From NCBI GenBank assembly GCA_029953675.1, contig JAMWBK010000005.1, positions 434,001-498,000 of the forward strand: a stretch of 64,000 nt of DNA, given 5' to 3'. The position numbers were made by a program, and so were the translations under genes. Below are positions 43,361-54,749 of the stretch, piece after piece. Below the pieces are notes generated by a model that was given only the letters and a program-made list of their open reading frames with translations, had not been told where the DNA came from and did not search any database. Source of the stretch: Rhodosorus marinus (lineage: Eukaryota; Rhodophyta; Stylonematophyceae; Stylonematales; Stylonemataceae). Within the stretch, counting starts at the first letter, position 1, and each line of letters starts with the position of its first letter.

Positions 43361-43632
43361 CTAGGCTTTTTTCTGGTGCGTCGTCGGCATCTTCATGGTG
43401 TCCCAGCGAGGGGAAACTTTCATGGCCTCTCTGCGTCAAGGGAACGGTAGAACTCGGTAAAGGATTGATCAGAAAGAAGAGATGCAAAGCAGCCTGAGTA
43501 GCTCTGTCATCAGCACGCGTTGGTGTATCGGAGGGTAGCCTTGGGGGTACTGCCAAGCAACAGGTCAAGAACGAGTTTGGGCAGGCTTATGTTCGTCGCA
43601 GATGCGAGGCTCGGCAGTAGTTGTTCATCAAG
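43361..43632 (-). CDS. Possible C-terminal exons of an unknown gene
   Basis: Tentative: exon 43632-43517 (LDEQLLPSLASATNISLPKL and onward) joined to 43430-43361 (EAMKVSPRWDTMKMP) by an 86-nt GT-AG intron, phase 2, ending in TAG. The first exon has a good acceptor upstream. The 5' part would overlap the promoter region of the divergent Bin3-like gene and I could not define it. Alternating helical pattern; no family recognised. Confidence 0.3.
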
Positions 43633-43883
43633 CTGTAATTGTCAGGTATGTAAATCTGAAGGTGATGGACAAGAGGGGAAGGAGAGGAAGGAGAGGAAGG
43701 AGTGTGGAATAGTGTCTGGGATCTTGTTCTTAAAAGGAAATACACGAACCAGGGTTTTTCTTTTGTTGACGAATGAAGATCGATCGGAATTTTGACTTTT
43801 TTCGGTTTGGGTTGGAGTTGTTTGGAGAGGTGTTTGGGTGAGTACCGGGGGAAGGCCAAGCATTGGATTTGAAGTGGAAGCGA

Positions 43884-44774
43884 ATGACAGAGGAAGGATC
43901 GAGTGGAAAGCGAAAGCCTGAGAAGCGCGGAGGACGCGGAAAGAGAGTGAGTTTGAAGGAGGATGAGGAGAAGAGACTTTTTGGAAATTATTCTGGATAC
44001 AAGAGGAGACGAACGGGGAGAGATTCTGATGTAGATCGGCGTATTGAACTGTTCAAGAGGGAATGGTTTGCGGGGAAAGATGTGGTGGACTTGGGATGCA
44101 ACGACGGGGCTGTGCTTATCGAGATCGCCTCCAAGCATTCGATAAAGTCCGGAATTGGTGTGGAAATCGATGAAAAGTTGATTCTTCGAGGTCGTGATGC
44201 GCTTCGTAAGGAGGTATCAAAGCGAAAACCGAGGAATACGACAACTCGAGGAGCGTATGATGCTGAAGTGGAAAAGATGAAGGGCTGGGTTCCGTTATCT
44301 TTTCGCTTGGCAGGAATGAAAGCGAAACCAACGAGCGACTCGATCGATGGCGAGGGTTATCCATTCAACATCACGTTCGTCTGTGAAGATATCCTGAACG
44401 AACGCGCGGGTTACCTCCCGGAGGACAGCTGCGACGTTGTTCTTCTATTAAGCGTAACCAAGTGGATCCAACTGCACGGAGGAGACAAGGCGCTGAAGTC
44501 ACTTTTCCACCGAATCTTTCGGGGCTTGAGAGAAGGAGGAATTTTAATCCTCGAGCCGCAGCCCTTTCACTCCTACAAGCGGAAGATCAAGCTGCACTCG
44601 CACCTCCGTGAGAACTACTCAAGAATTCGTTTAAAGCCGGAGAAATTTGTCAACTATTTAAAGAAGAAGGTGGGATTCGAGTCTTCTCAAGTGGTGAGGG
44701 ACCGTGAGGAAGGGGGAGGCCATCAATTCAACAGGGCGATATACTTGCTAAGGAAAGGGAAAAGCGCTCATTGA
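43884..44774 (+). CDS. Bin3/MePCE-family RNA methylphosphate capping enzyme
   Basis: 296 residues from the ATG at 43884; single exon. A basic N-terminus (GKRKPEKRGGRGKR) leads into FGNYSGYKRRR, then DRRIELFKREWFAGKDVVDL, containing SAM-binding motif I VDLGCNDG, then GVEIDEKLI (motif II). The family-specific YDVVLLLSVTKWIQLHGGD-type segment appears as DVVLLLSVTKWIQLHGGDKA. Downstream are GGILILEPQPFHSYKRKI and the closing GGHQFNRAIYLLRK. These are the hallmarks of Bin3 enzymes, which methylate the gamma-phosphate of 7SK or U6 snRNA 5' ends. In an organism unlikely to have 7SK, U6 or other Pol III RNAs are the likely substrates (inference). Confidence 0.9.
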   Translation: MTEEGSSGKRKPEKRGGRGKRVSLKEDEEKRLFGNYSGYKRRRTGRDSDVDRRIELFKREWFAGKDVVDLGCNDGAVLIEIASKHSIKSGIGVEIDEKLILRGRDALRKEVSKRKPRNTTTRGAYDAEVEKMKGWVPLSFRLAGMKAKPTSDSIDGEGYPFNITFVCEDILNERAGYLPEDSCDVVLLLSVTKWIQLHGGDKALKSLFHRIFRGLREGGILILEPQPFHSYKRKIKLHSHLRENYSRIRLKPEKFVNYLKKKVGFESSQVVRDREEGGGHQFNRAIYLLRKGKSAH

Positions 44775-45954
44775 AACTGGTTTTGAGGAGTAGGCGTAGT
44801 AGACTACCAGCTTGTGACTAGAGGTCAGTACGCCCTTGTGGGGATCCTGCACATTAAAAATTTGTTCTTGGACGACTCCAATTCTTCGAGCCTGGGTGAG
44901 ATTGACGCGCAATATGTCGCTGGCACAGATCAGTCAGCGTTGTCATCGAAATGTTTCAACTTCCGAAGAAACCAGCAACCTCCACTGACCAACCCCGGTC
45001 GAACACCTTCTCAGAGTCGTGATGGGCAGGAGGACCAAAATCGGAACTCGTCGTTCTCTCTATTGACAGATCGTTTAGAAGCGGTAATAGACAAATAATC
45101 CAGTCCGGACCCGAAAACAGCAAACCTCGTCTCTCTAGAGTTCAGACACCTCCCCATGACCAGAGAATCATTGAAGCGGGTGTGTCAACGACAGTTCATT
45201 CGAAGGTGCATGTGGTGACCCCCGAACGTGGGGGAGGCAGGCGCTCGTTCACGAAACAAATCTTCTTCTAAGCGTGATCTTAGAAAGAACATTCAGTCAA
45301 AGCAAAACATTTCTCTCTGGATATCAACGTTCTGGCGTACGACCACAGCGGTTGCATAATAGTCAGAGGTGTCGAAGACGGGTCCGGAAGACGGTCTTGT
45401 GGGACGGGACAGATCTCTCAAGGGTAGTGAACAACAAAGTACTCAGCCCCGACACGAGACCACCTCTCCAGGTTATCAGTGAGTATCGACGAACACTAAT
45501 TTAGAGTTTATGGAAAGGGAGGATTCCTATCTGGAAGACTTGTCCTCGTAGGAGGACATGCACTCTTAGTACAGGCCATAGATATAGTATCCAGTCCAAC
45601 AAACCAACAAGGAAATCGCTTCTCCGTCTAGATGTCAGTGTCGCTCATACGAGGACAGCTTCAGTAGTAGAAGCGGGTGAGCGTGGTGGTGAAGACAGTC
45701 TTCCTGCCAAATGGTTTGCTATGACGTGAGGACGAGAACTGTTCCAATCGATAAAGCTTTCGAGAGAGAGACAGAGAGAGAGATCGAGAGAGAAACCGAG
45801 AGAGATCGAGAGGGAAACAACCGAGACAGACGTAGAGAGAGATACAGAGAGAGACACACACAGACAGACAGACAGACAGTTTATCGGATAGACCAAATGA
45901 GGATATCTTCGTGAGGGGAGTCGAGCGTCAGATGTTTGTCTAAATGGAAAGAGG
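44775..45954. other. Intergenic, no supported gene
   Basis: About 1.2 kb. Open frames at 44814-45098 and 45274-45504 plus have no recognisable features. The right end contains the GA/CAGA repeat (separate entry), within the likely leader of the next gene. Confidence 0.45.
45755..45881 (+). repeat. Purine-rich GAGA/CAGA simple repeat
   Basis: About 125 bases of imperfect GA and GAGAGATC-type units ending in pure ACAG tetramers (five in a row), just upstream of the ATG at 45955. On the minus strand it translates as Ser/Leu/Ser repeats, which is an artefact. Confidence 0.9.
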
Positions 45955-46872
45955 ATGAAGATTCGAATAGAGATTGAAGTAGGTGCTGATGAGCTGAATG
46001 AGGTATCGGATCTGGTTTCAAGTCTTGAGAAGATAGTTTCGAAAGCGAATGGTGGTGGTGATGGAGGTGGGAAGGGAGACCCGAGCTCGGGGGATAGAGT
46101 TTTCAAGGTCGAAGTGCGGGAGGGCTCATCTGAATGTCCGGCGAGGTCTGGAATCCGCCCGCGTATGACGCGTATTCAAGATGTGGAATCTTGTTTGAGG
46201 ACGCTCGACGAGAGTTTAATTGGGTAAGACTGGCATTAACAGGTTAAGCTGGACTCTCTAAACCTTACAGTTACCCTAACTCTGCCCAAATCTTGCCTGA
46301 TTGTGTACAACAATAGGAGCACTACTGAAGTAATAGGATGGTACCTTGACGAACACCCAGACGGATATGTAGACTTGCGCGATCTGTTGTTTTCTCTACT
46401 TTGGGACAATCGTGAGATCGAGGAACGACTACGGGGGCGCGGCATTCCTTCAAGAAACCTTTTGAAAGTTGTGCACCAGATCCGTCTGCCAGGACAAGAA
46501 GACAAAATGCAGCTCTTCAAGGATGTTATATCGACCTCCTTGAAGGGTCTGAAGGCGCCAGATGAGCATAGTGAACGAAGCCGTCTTCTGAGCTACGGTT
46601 ATTCAGAGACAATAGCTGAAATGGTGGCGCTTGACATGGCACCGGCTTCAGCTGCGATTAAGACAATCACAACCCTGCTCAAAAGCCCCAAGACTGGAAG
46701 ATCGGGTTTCGAACTGTTGGATCGAACTTTGTATATCTGTGGGGATAAGCTGCACGGCGTGGATATAGCAGAGCTCCAAGGCGTGCTTGACGTCTGCGGG
46801 GGAGGCTTACCATGGCAGAACAAATCGCGAGAATTCGCCGAGGACTTGATCGCCAAAGCCACATCGGAGTGA
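45955..46872 (+). CDS. Uncharacterised protein, 2 exons, 274 residues
   Basis: Exons 45955-46223 and 46317-46872 (intron 93 nt, phase 2). The N-terminal 90 residues are acidic with a Gly-rich linker (GGGDGGGKGD). The rest looks all-helical: VESCLRTLDESLIGSTTEVI, GWYLDEHPDGYVDLRDLLF, LLSYGYSETIAEMVALDMAP and a C-terminal FELLDRTLYICGDKL and SREFAEDLIAKATSE. The helical spacing recalls armadillo/HEAT-like or MIF4G-like folds, but I cannot assign a family. The intron restores a continuous frame and the codon use is consistent, so the gene itself is well supported. Confidence 0.75.
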
Positions 46873-47140
46873 AAAGAATTGCAAAATGGGTGGCAGTACG
46901 ACGAAGATCTTGACCCCACCCTCAAGACCTTACTGGCCCCTGCCTCTTTAGTCTACGGTTGTTCTCGGTGAAAGCTTGCTGATACCGGCGCTCGACACTT
47001 TTTGTATTATAAACGTTCGTCTTATGGAGAAACAAAGCGGAGGAGAGCGACCTCCGGGTTTCGTTAAATAGATGAATTACGTCGTCAGCCACGGGATTAG
47101 CACAGAAGGTTCCTGATCCAGCTAGATCAGAGAGTTTTGT

Positions 47141-48395
47141 TCATAGTCCCCGCACGCTTATTGACTTTGAGCAATATGGACACTGGCCGAAGAGAGCGTC
47201 GAAGCTCTGTCTAGAATCTGGGACCGAGCGAAGCCACTCGAAAAGACAGGATCTATGAAACGGACGCGAGCAAGGCTCGTAATCGCAGGCTACATCGGGT
47301 ATGCCGTGGCCCTCCAATCGGAACGCGTAACAGATACCACATTCCAGTGAAAACTCCGCAGCCTGAGTTCCAGACTTGGGCGTGTCGAAGGTGATTTCAA
47401 GAATCGCCTCCAGATTCTCAATAGGCATCAGAGCTGAGTCCCACTTGTGCAGACCCTCGTCCAACCTCGTTCGAAGGGGCCCGATCGCGGTTTCAGAACC
47501 GAAGAATCGGAATTCGGGAACCCCAGTAGGATAAGCAGTATCCAGATCGACAAGCAGAGAAGAGAACTTGCCGATCACGACCTTTCTGAAGGTTTCAGAC
47601 CTCGTCGGGTGCTCCGGTTCAACTACCCAAGTTCTCGCGTCGAAGTCATCCAGTACATCGAACAGTTTCTGGTGCTTCTCGACGAGCTCGTTGAACCTCC
47701 TGACCGTAGAAGCAATGGGCTTGTCGCCGCTTCTGGCAGGAATCTGCAACGCCGTCGGCAACTGTGTTATCGTCTTCAATATCTCAAAAGGATGCTCAGC
47801 GCTTAGAAGAATATCAATATCGTGCTTTCTTTTAGATCCATCGACAAGCCTCAGCTTCACCTTGGTTAAGGATTCATCGACAGACTCAACACTCGCCCAA
47901 CCGATGCTCTCGAGTTCATCAAGAAGGTTCCGGTAAAAGCTCGCAGTCGGTAGTCTATTCGTCAAGAGGTGCCCATGCTGATCGGCGGATTGGTTTTCCA
48001 CCGACCTCTGACATAGTTCACGAAGTTCAACTAAGAAACCATGGACGTCCTCGCCCGGTCTGTTAAGGAGCTTGGGGACGATCCACTTGTCATTCTAATT
48101 TTCGGAAAACGTGACTGGCTTGGACGTTCAGAAACTAGAAGAACCATTTCTTGCGATGAAGAGAGCGCCTTTCACAAGTTCGTACCTTCAGAAACAGTTC
48201 TAACTCAGAGTCAACCAGAACCGATGCTCCTCTCAAGCTCAATGGGCCTTCAGGACATGTCAAACGGATCTCAAACTCCTTTCTTCCGATCTGGAACATG
48301 CCTTGAAGCGCACAAAACTCCTCGCTCTCCCAGAACAGAAGAGGAAAGTCGTCCAACATCTTCTGTGCGTGCGGTCCGGTTTTCCATCCTTCCAT
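47141..48395 (-). CDS. FANCL: FANCL, Fanconi anaemia E3 ubiquitin ligase (2 exons)
   Basis: Exons 48395-48186 and 48094-47141 with a 91-nt phase-0 intron; 387 residues (human 375). Order: N-terminal ELF domain (DDFPLLFWESEEF, FQIGRKEFEIRLTCPEG), a double-RWD (URD) region including FYRNLLDELESIGW and DVLDDFDARTWVVEPEHPTR, and the FANCL-specific C-terminal RING: ECGICYAFRL, then CDYEPCSRPFHRSCLFEWLR, SRQSFDALFGQCPYCSKSI. All expected Cys and His ligands of the RING are visible. With UBE2T it monoubiquitinates FANCD2/FANCI in interstrand crosslink repair. Divergent from MLH3 across about 1.2 kb. Confidence 0.95.
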
Positions 48396-49585
48396 CGGCC
48401 CAGTTCAGACCGGCTTGACGACCGACTTGATAGACCTCCACACGCTCGAGGCAAGTCCAACCAGACCTTCAGCGACGCCGGGTCATCGACAATCGAGTTC
48501 TTTTATCCATCCTCTTCAATACAAGAACTGTCGCAAAGCACCCACAAACGATTTTACGAAAGGTTGATGGACGAGCAGTGAAAGAACGGGGAAGCCATGA
48601 GAACATCTCACCAGTCAGCGCTTGGGCTTTACTAGGTCCGATGAGGTGACCTTTTATCCTGATCTGAGGCGTCTTAGAAGACCACTAACAGTTCACCTGA
48701 TACATCTAACCAGATACTTTTTGGAGCTTGGCCAGGTCGATGAGGTCAGCAACTCCTCCTTTGGAAAGAATCTGAAGCTTTGTTGCAGACCAGGTCTAGT
48801 TCGTGCACCCTCACCAGCTGATACGGTTAACCAGTTAGGCAGTCGGGCTTGAGGTGATATTTCGCTTCAAGCAGTTCCGTCAGGAAAACTCTCGCGCTTG
48901 TTGGGAAAGACCACGACCAGTTCGCCATTTTAAAAAACAGGATATATCAGTTAGCTCGTCGCTTGGGTACGTCGATGAGGTGACCTTTTCCTGGAAAGCC
49001 AGGTCGTATGAAAACGATCTGAAGCCTCCTAGAGGAAGCTCACGCCAAGCTTGCCATTCTCATCCTCGCTGATATAGATACTAGTAGCCATCGGATGAGA
49101 TTATAGTGTTGACATGTCGCTGATTTGGAACGGGGTTGTTCTTTGGGTGACTAGGCAAATGGATAGTTTTTGCAAAAGCCTCATCTTCCTTCGAAAGTAT
49201 CTGAAACCCTCTTCAAGAGCTCAGAAAAGCAACGAGTTTGTTATTCTTGACAGTTCATTAGCATCGAACTATTGCCGAGGGGGTTTGGACGGGTAGAGTG
49301 GGTCTGGTCTAGGTCTCTGGCTTTCGACTGGAACGGAGCTGCTTTGGACTCCGTGGAATGGGCATGTTACGTAAGCGACGAATCCTGTTTAGAAGGAATC
49401 TAAAAGTTTGTCGGAGTGCTGTGCAGGAGAACGAGTTCTGATCGGTCTGGTCGTCTGCCTCAGAGGGGTATGAATCCAGTGAGACCTTCCTGGGTTTTAG
49501 TTGGGAATGGAGTAGATGGATTTGTCTCTTCTGCCTAGTTCGCTGGTGAAGATATGCGAGGGAGTGGAATGGTAAGCATCTATGG
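48396..49585. other. Divergent upstream region of FANCL and MLH3
   Basis: About 1.2 kb between start codons of two DNA-repair genes. It contains a diverged three-copy repeat (separate entry) and short unsupported frames. Confidence 0.5.
48630..49030 (+). repeat. Diverged three-copy repeat
   Basis: Segments beginning near 48635, 48735 and 48971 share the core (G)TC(C/G)ATGAGGT(G/C)A followed within about 35-55 bases by (A)TCTGA(A/G)GC. Copies 1 and 3 also share the preceding CGCTTGGG and the following CCTTTT. Translated in one frame each gives DEVTF or DEVSN, but no complete gene is seen. Confidence 0.5.
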
Positions 49586-51848
49586 ATGATGGGCGATTTG
49601 AGGTTGTCTAACGATGGGGTTCGAGGCCTCAATGAGAGAACGGCTAGAATCGTATCGGCTTGTGCGAGAGTCGGATCTTACGCTGAGGCTATTGGTGAGC
49701 TTGTGGTAAATTCGCTTGAAGCCGGAGCGACTGATATCAGAGTTGAGGCCGCCCCAAGTGCCTTGCGGCTTTCTGTTGTGGATAACGGGCATGGTGTTAA
49801 CAGAAGTTCACTCGAACTCCTGGGAGCTGCTGGCGCTTCATCGAAGGGCCTTTCGGATGGCTATAGAGGCTCCTTTTTAGCAGCTTTGTCGTCAGTAGCT
49901 TCTGTAGAAGTGAGAACTCGATGTGGATCAGGACCAGTCCTCCGAAAATGGCTTCGGCATGGTGAGACGCTCTTCGTTGGAGATGAGGAATTCGGTCTCT
50001 TGGAACGTGGAACCTCTGTAGACGTCTGGGAAATGTATCAGAACGTTCCTGTAAGAAAACGAACCCTTGCACAGGCCGAGCTCGGACCAGATGATCAACT
50101 CGATGCCAGTCGTCACGTATTGTCAGTGCTGTCGCTCTTTCATCCGGACACCGGATTCCATTTGACAGATGGTACAAGGTAATGCCTCCAAGAAGAACCA
50201 GAACTCGGCTGGCCAGTGCCATTTCCAGCCTCCCCGCTTAATCGCTCAATTCTTTTTTTTTTCCATGACTCAATCCAGAACAATCATCAAAGACGAGAGG
50301 AGGAGCTCGGAAGCTGGTGCATGGCTAGAACGATTGGGCGGTGTACTTGGACCTAGGGCTGGTGCACAGCTCGTACCACTCCCGAAGCATAGCTTCAATG
50401 GATTCAACGTAGACGGATTCTCCACGGAAGAACCTGTCGTTTCCTACGGCTTGGGAGATAGCCAGTTTCTTTGCATCAACGGGAGGGTGTGTGGAGATGA
50501 CGAACTCGTACGGATGATTAAGAAGGCCTGGAAACGTTCTTTTGCGAAAGCCGGCAGGCGCGATGAAGTTCCTCACAGAAAGTCACCCGCATTTTTAGTC
50601 AAGGTGAAGTGCTCAACGGAGGTATGTACTGGGGAAAGCCGTGGTGGCGTGACATACTTTGTCCTCGCGGACAAAGCCGCTTTCCAAGAGTCCATGGATG
50701 TGCTCTTCGACCAGTTCTTTGGTGTACGTCGTATCACGAAGAGAGAGCGAGTTCCTGAGAAGCGCGACGAAGCAGAACTCATTCAGCTCGGTTTCTGGGT
50801 GACAAAGCGAAATAAGACATTGTCCTTTGGGAATGAGCGCTGTATCAGCGCCAAGAGCAGATTTGATGATCGACTGCTTCCGATGGGCTCCTCGCTACTA
50901 ACTTCGGTCGACAGGCTTCCAAAACGCCAGAAACCAGCGGAGTCAGCGAACGAGATTGAAAGCCGGCTTGCGGCGATTGCTCCGGAATGGGAGAATCCTT
51001 GCTTGCCGAGCATGGGGAGGTCGCTTGCCGTGCAACGGCCTCGTGATCAAGGCGAGCGACTGCTTTCTAAAAGCTTTCGCTACGATACGAAGGTGCTCAG
51101 CGCAATGAGAGTCATCGGACATGTGGAGAACAAGCTGATTGTGGTGGTTCTGGACGATTCCATCCATGTCATTGATCAGCACGCAGCAGATGAAAGGATA
51201 CGTCTGGAGAACATGCTTTCCAGAATTAGGGAAGGAGACAGCGATTCCGTGATCAAGAAATCTCCCACTCTAAATCAAGTGCGCCTGGAGCTCACAGCTG
51301 AAGAGGAGCGCATGTATTCTATGACGAAGAACGTTCTAGAGTTCTGGGGATGGACCCTCCGCGAGAGCGTGTCGGCTCAGTCTGTTCCTCGAACCTTTGA
51401 AGTACTAAGCTTCCCGCGCATTAGTGGGATGGTAGTTGATGACACTGCCGTTCTTCACGAGCTCTTGCAAGAGCTCAAAGACCATTCCGAATCACGTTCG
51501 GTTTCTGGAGTCCCACGTGTGATGCTGCGCTACCTCGCTACGGCTGCTTGTCGCTCGGCGATCATGTTCGGAGATGTCCTTGAGCAAGATCAGTCAATCT
51601 CGCTTGTACAGAAATTGCGAGATTGTGATCTTCCGTTTCAATGCGCACACGGAAGACCATCTATTGTACCCCTTGTCAAGTTCGAGACAGGCTCACACGG
51701 TGGTCGCCTTGATAGGCGACCTATTGCCGAGCGAGTTTCAAGCGGGCTCGCGTACCTCCGGTCGAGGAATACTCCGTTGAATAGTTCCTACGGCATTGAA
51801 GAGACTCAGCGACCTACTTTCTTTAAAGAGGCGCTGAAGAGTGTATAA
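49586..51848 (+). CDS. MLH3: MLH3-type MutL mismatch-repair protein (2 exons)
   Basis: Exons 49586-50178 and 50279-51848; 720 residues, small for MLH3. The GHKL ATPase has motif I GELVVNSLEAGAT (Glu38, Asn42), motif II VVDNGHGV (Asp66) and motif III YRGSFLAALSS (residues 93-102) where most MutL proteins have RGEAL. The C-terminal endonuclease has the full metal motif DQHAADERIRLE (DQHAx2Ex4E, from about residue 497), ACRSAIMFGD near 620 and CAHGRP near 653. MLH3 has the motif and CAHGRP as PMS2 does, but overall divergence and the CRSAI segment favour MLH3. Role: with MLH1, nicking in mismatch repair and meiotic crossover resolution. Stop is 25 bp from that of the convergent Mpv17 gene. Confidence 0.88.
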
Positions 51849-51873
51849 CAATGTTTTTCTGGTGTATGCAGTT

Positions 51874-52672
51874 TTATTCGGTCGCAATGGCGAGTCCCTC
51901 CTTCTTTGGCTCCTCTCCACCCTTCTTCGCTTGCATAGTCGACAAGAAAGCGTTGTAACCTACCTGAATAACGTTAATGTAGAGAATTCGCTGCGAGGAC
52001 GGAATGAAGCGGAAGTTAATCACATGAGCAATCGGCCAGACAGTCCAATTAACCTTCATCGTCGGCCAGAGCTTCTCCCTAACTTCACCCTCGATCTCAT
52101 CTGCTTTGCCGTCCATGAGCTTCATAGATCCGAAGAATACTGAGGTGAAGATCGGTGCCCAGAATATTTGATCAACAGCAGTTTTCGTTGCAACGGCCGC
52201 TGCCGAAGTTGCGGCCGCCGGCATAATGGTCTATCGCAATCCATGAAGAGTAAGCAAACGTTAGGAAAACCCGAACCATGGCTGCTAGCGCTTGGAAAGC
52301 TCCTGCACTCGGTCTTCTGCTAGACTAGAAAATCTCCGATTATGTGCCCGATGAGCTTACCTTATCCAAAAATCCGTACCAATAGTGTCCAATGGGTCCA
52401 TGAAGTAAGAGTCCAAAAGCTGCTAGTTTTGTTGTGCGCCAGCTATCCCAGGGTTTTCCAGCTGCCAAATCCGGAGCCTGAGCCACGAGATCTCCAAGGA
52501 TGAATCCTGTAAAAGACTGTAAAACGAAGAAAAACCAATTCCGTCAATGGCCACGAGGCCAACCCGCAACCAGCAGCGGGATGGCTTTCGAATCTGCACT
52601 TACAGTTAAAGTCTTCGTTTGGAGAGGCTTTGCCGTCAACCTAGCATTATAAGCTGCCCAAATTCCCGCCAT
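51874..52672 (-). CDS. Mpv17/PMP22-family membrane protein (3 exons)
   Basis: Exons 52672-52604, 52516-52361 and 52230-51874; 193 residues, the normal family length. Sequence order fits: MAGIWAAYNARLTAKPLQTK, then GFILGDLVAQ, a FGLLLHGPIGHYWYGFLD segment (the family GPxxHxWY motif), DQIFWAPIF, and the C-terminal signature WTVWPIAHVINFRFIPSSQR (WxxWPxxQxxNFxxVP). About four membrane spans. The family sits in inner mitochondrial, peroxisomal or plastid membranes; location cannot be told here. Two acceptors (both TTTTACAG) flank the start of exon 2; phase requires the upstream one. Confidence 0.93.
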
Positions 52673-54749
52673 CCTATCCCTGTCCCTTCAAACAGTTCGA
52701 TCAAACAAAATCCCCCAAAACACCTCAAAACCAAAGGCGAGTTGCAAAAAACAAACCCTTTCCTTTCCTAAAAACACAAAAAACTAAAGTCTTACTAACC
52801 ACATATCCTCATGAACTTTCCCTACTCGCCGTCCTCTCTCCCGCCCCAGTCCCAAGGAGATTCTTCAAACCTGTTTCCACCCCTTATAAGCAAACCGATC
52901 CGCAAGCTCGATCCAATGTCATCTGTCATCCGAGTCGATAGCAAACGCCCTTAAAGGAAAATTCTAAACTCCGCTTAAACACGTCCAAAAACAATATAAC
53001 TCAAGTTCCAATTAAAAACGTGAGAGAACAAAATCGGGAAATATTGATCATAAATTTATGGACTTCCAAAATAAATAATTTCATGAAAATAGGAAGGAGC
53101 CAGACGCGGATGCGTTTTTCTCATTTCGAGATTTACAATATTTAAAATAAAATATTTTCTCTTTTATCTCAATCATTATTTATTTATTAACCAATCGAAA
53201 TCTGCATAGTGTCGACTCTTTAGAATTCAGTCAATGAAGTTGAGATTCTTCATTCAAAAAATATCTGTTTGGGCTTTGGAATTAAGGAAATAATTAGATG
53301 GGTTTGGGATTACGTGAGGCAGGGAGCGGCGAAACAGCTAAAAAGATATCTTAATTTTTTTTGGATTTAAGTTGGGTAGCTCTTTATTCGAGTGGATGTG
53401 GCTGTTGGGGAGTGTTGGACAGGTTGTCCTGCTTGCTGTTTTTTTGTTTTTTTTTGGATGTGGAAGAGCATAATGACGATTATGACTGGGGGACAGAGCC
53501 TGTCCACGCTGAGGATCGGAAAGGGAGACGGTGGCGTCCAGATGAACTGTGATTTACTGAGCACTCATTGCCCTGGTTGCATCCATCCGGCTCGATTATT
53601 AGGCGAGTTCTGGTTTCGATGATGTAGGCTTCTGTTTGGGTGATCGGCCAAGCTGCCGACATGGGAGGGGTCTTTGGACATACTGGATCAATTCGCTGAG
53701 TGGTCTACGCACTTTTTTCACGAGAGTTTAGATCGCGACGTTTGGCTGGATACTGGCTAGTACAGCCATCCTGCGGAGTATCTCTCCCTGTCGATTGTTC
53801 GTCGACGAAGAAAATTTTGTTCCAGTCGCCAATAGTCCTTATACTCTTCCACACCGGTGATTGCCGGGTATCCCTTGAAGGCCTGATATTCCTCTCCCAC
53901 ACAGTATATAGGAAGCACGAATCTCATAGCCTGTAAATGACGGTCGCGTCACAAGCAGTTCAGTCATGCACAGCCTCATCGAGTCCTAGCCGTGTCCGTT
54001 ATTGCAGATAATGACTTACATCGATCAACGGGTTAATAGAATTCCATTTTCTTTTCTAAATAACATCGTCGAAGCTGAATGATTTGCAACCTTCGGATTT
54101 GCTTGTTAGCGTCTTGAGGGGGGGAAGTTCTCTATCTAAAAAAATAAAAAGCCGTCCAAAATATAATAAAATTCATGCTTGACATTTGGGATTAAGGGGT
54201 GCGGGGGGGGGCATTTTTTCTGGCTATCCCATCGCGATGGCTTTGGAGCGGGTCATTTCCGGTCCAGCACTTTACAAGGACTAGTGGTGATACGAGGAAT
54301 CAAATCGCTCGATCGTCAGCTGCGAGATGCAGTGCCCATTCACAACTGGCTTGCTCGCGATAGGAACTGACGAAACTTGCCCCGTACAGCTGATCGTTCG
54401 AATCAACGAACATGAATACCGGCAATTTTCTCGAGCCGTTCTCCGTAGGATGTTCCTTCATCGCTGAAAGACCCTCCGTTGGAAATACGGGTACCCCCAT
54501 GGACTTCACCCCCACTGCTCGTTTGGCTGCTATTCCCGGAGTTCGAAAGGCGCCCGTCGGTACAACTTTGTGGTCCATGATACAGTTCACGTCTCCAAGG
54601 TTTCCCTCCTACCCTTTAAGAAGGTTCATCCATTCCCTTCAGCACTATCAAACACCGATTGCAAGAGCATCGAGTACAGCTCGTATCACGCGGTTTGGAT
54701 TTCAATCAGTTGAAAAACCTTGTGTTTATTGGAACAAACTAGTTACTCT
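52673..54749. other. Gene-poor, AT-rich left half
   Basis: About 2.1 kb. 52700-53330 is AT-rich. 53360-54700 has open frames on both strands, including a minus-strand frame 54300-54590 (VVPTGAFRTPGIAAKRAVG), with no recognisable domain; none is called. Confidence 0.45.

Noticed and set aside
45645-46106. Minus-strand Ser/Leu repeat protein
   Set aside because: Translation of the GAGA/CAGA simple repeat; no support as a gene.
54300-54590. 96-codon minus-strand frame (VVPTGAFRTPGIAA)
   Set aside because: Looks moderately coding but has no ATG context, no domain and the opposite strand is equally open; not enough to call.
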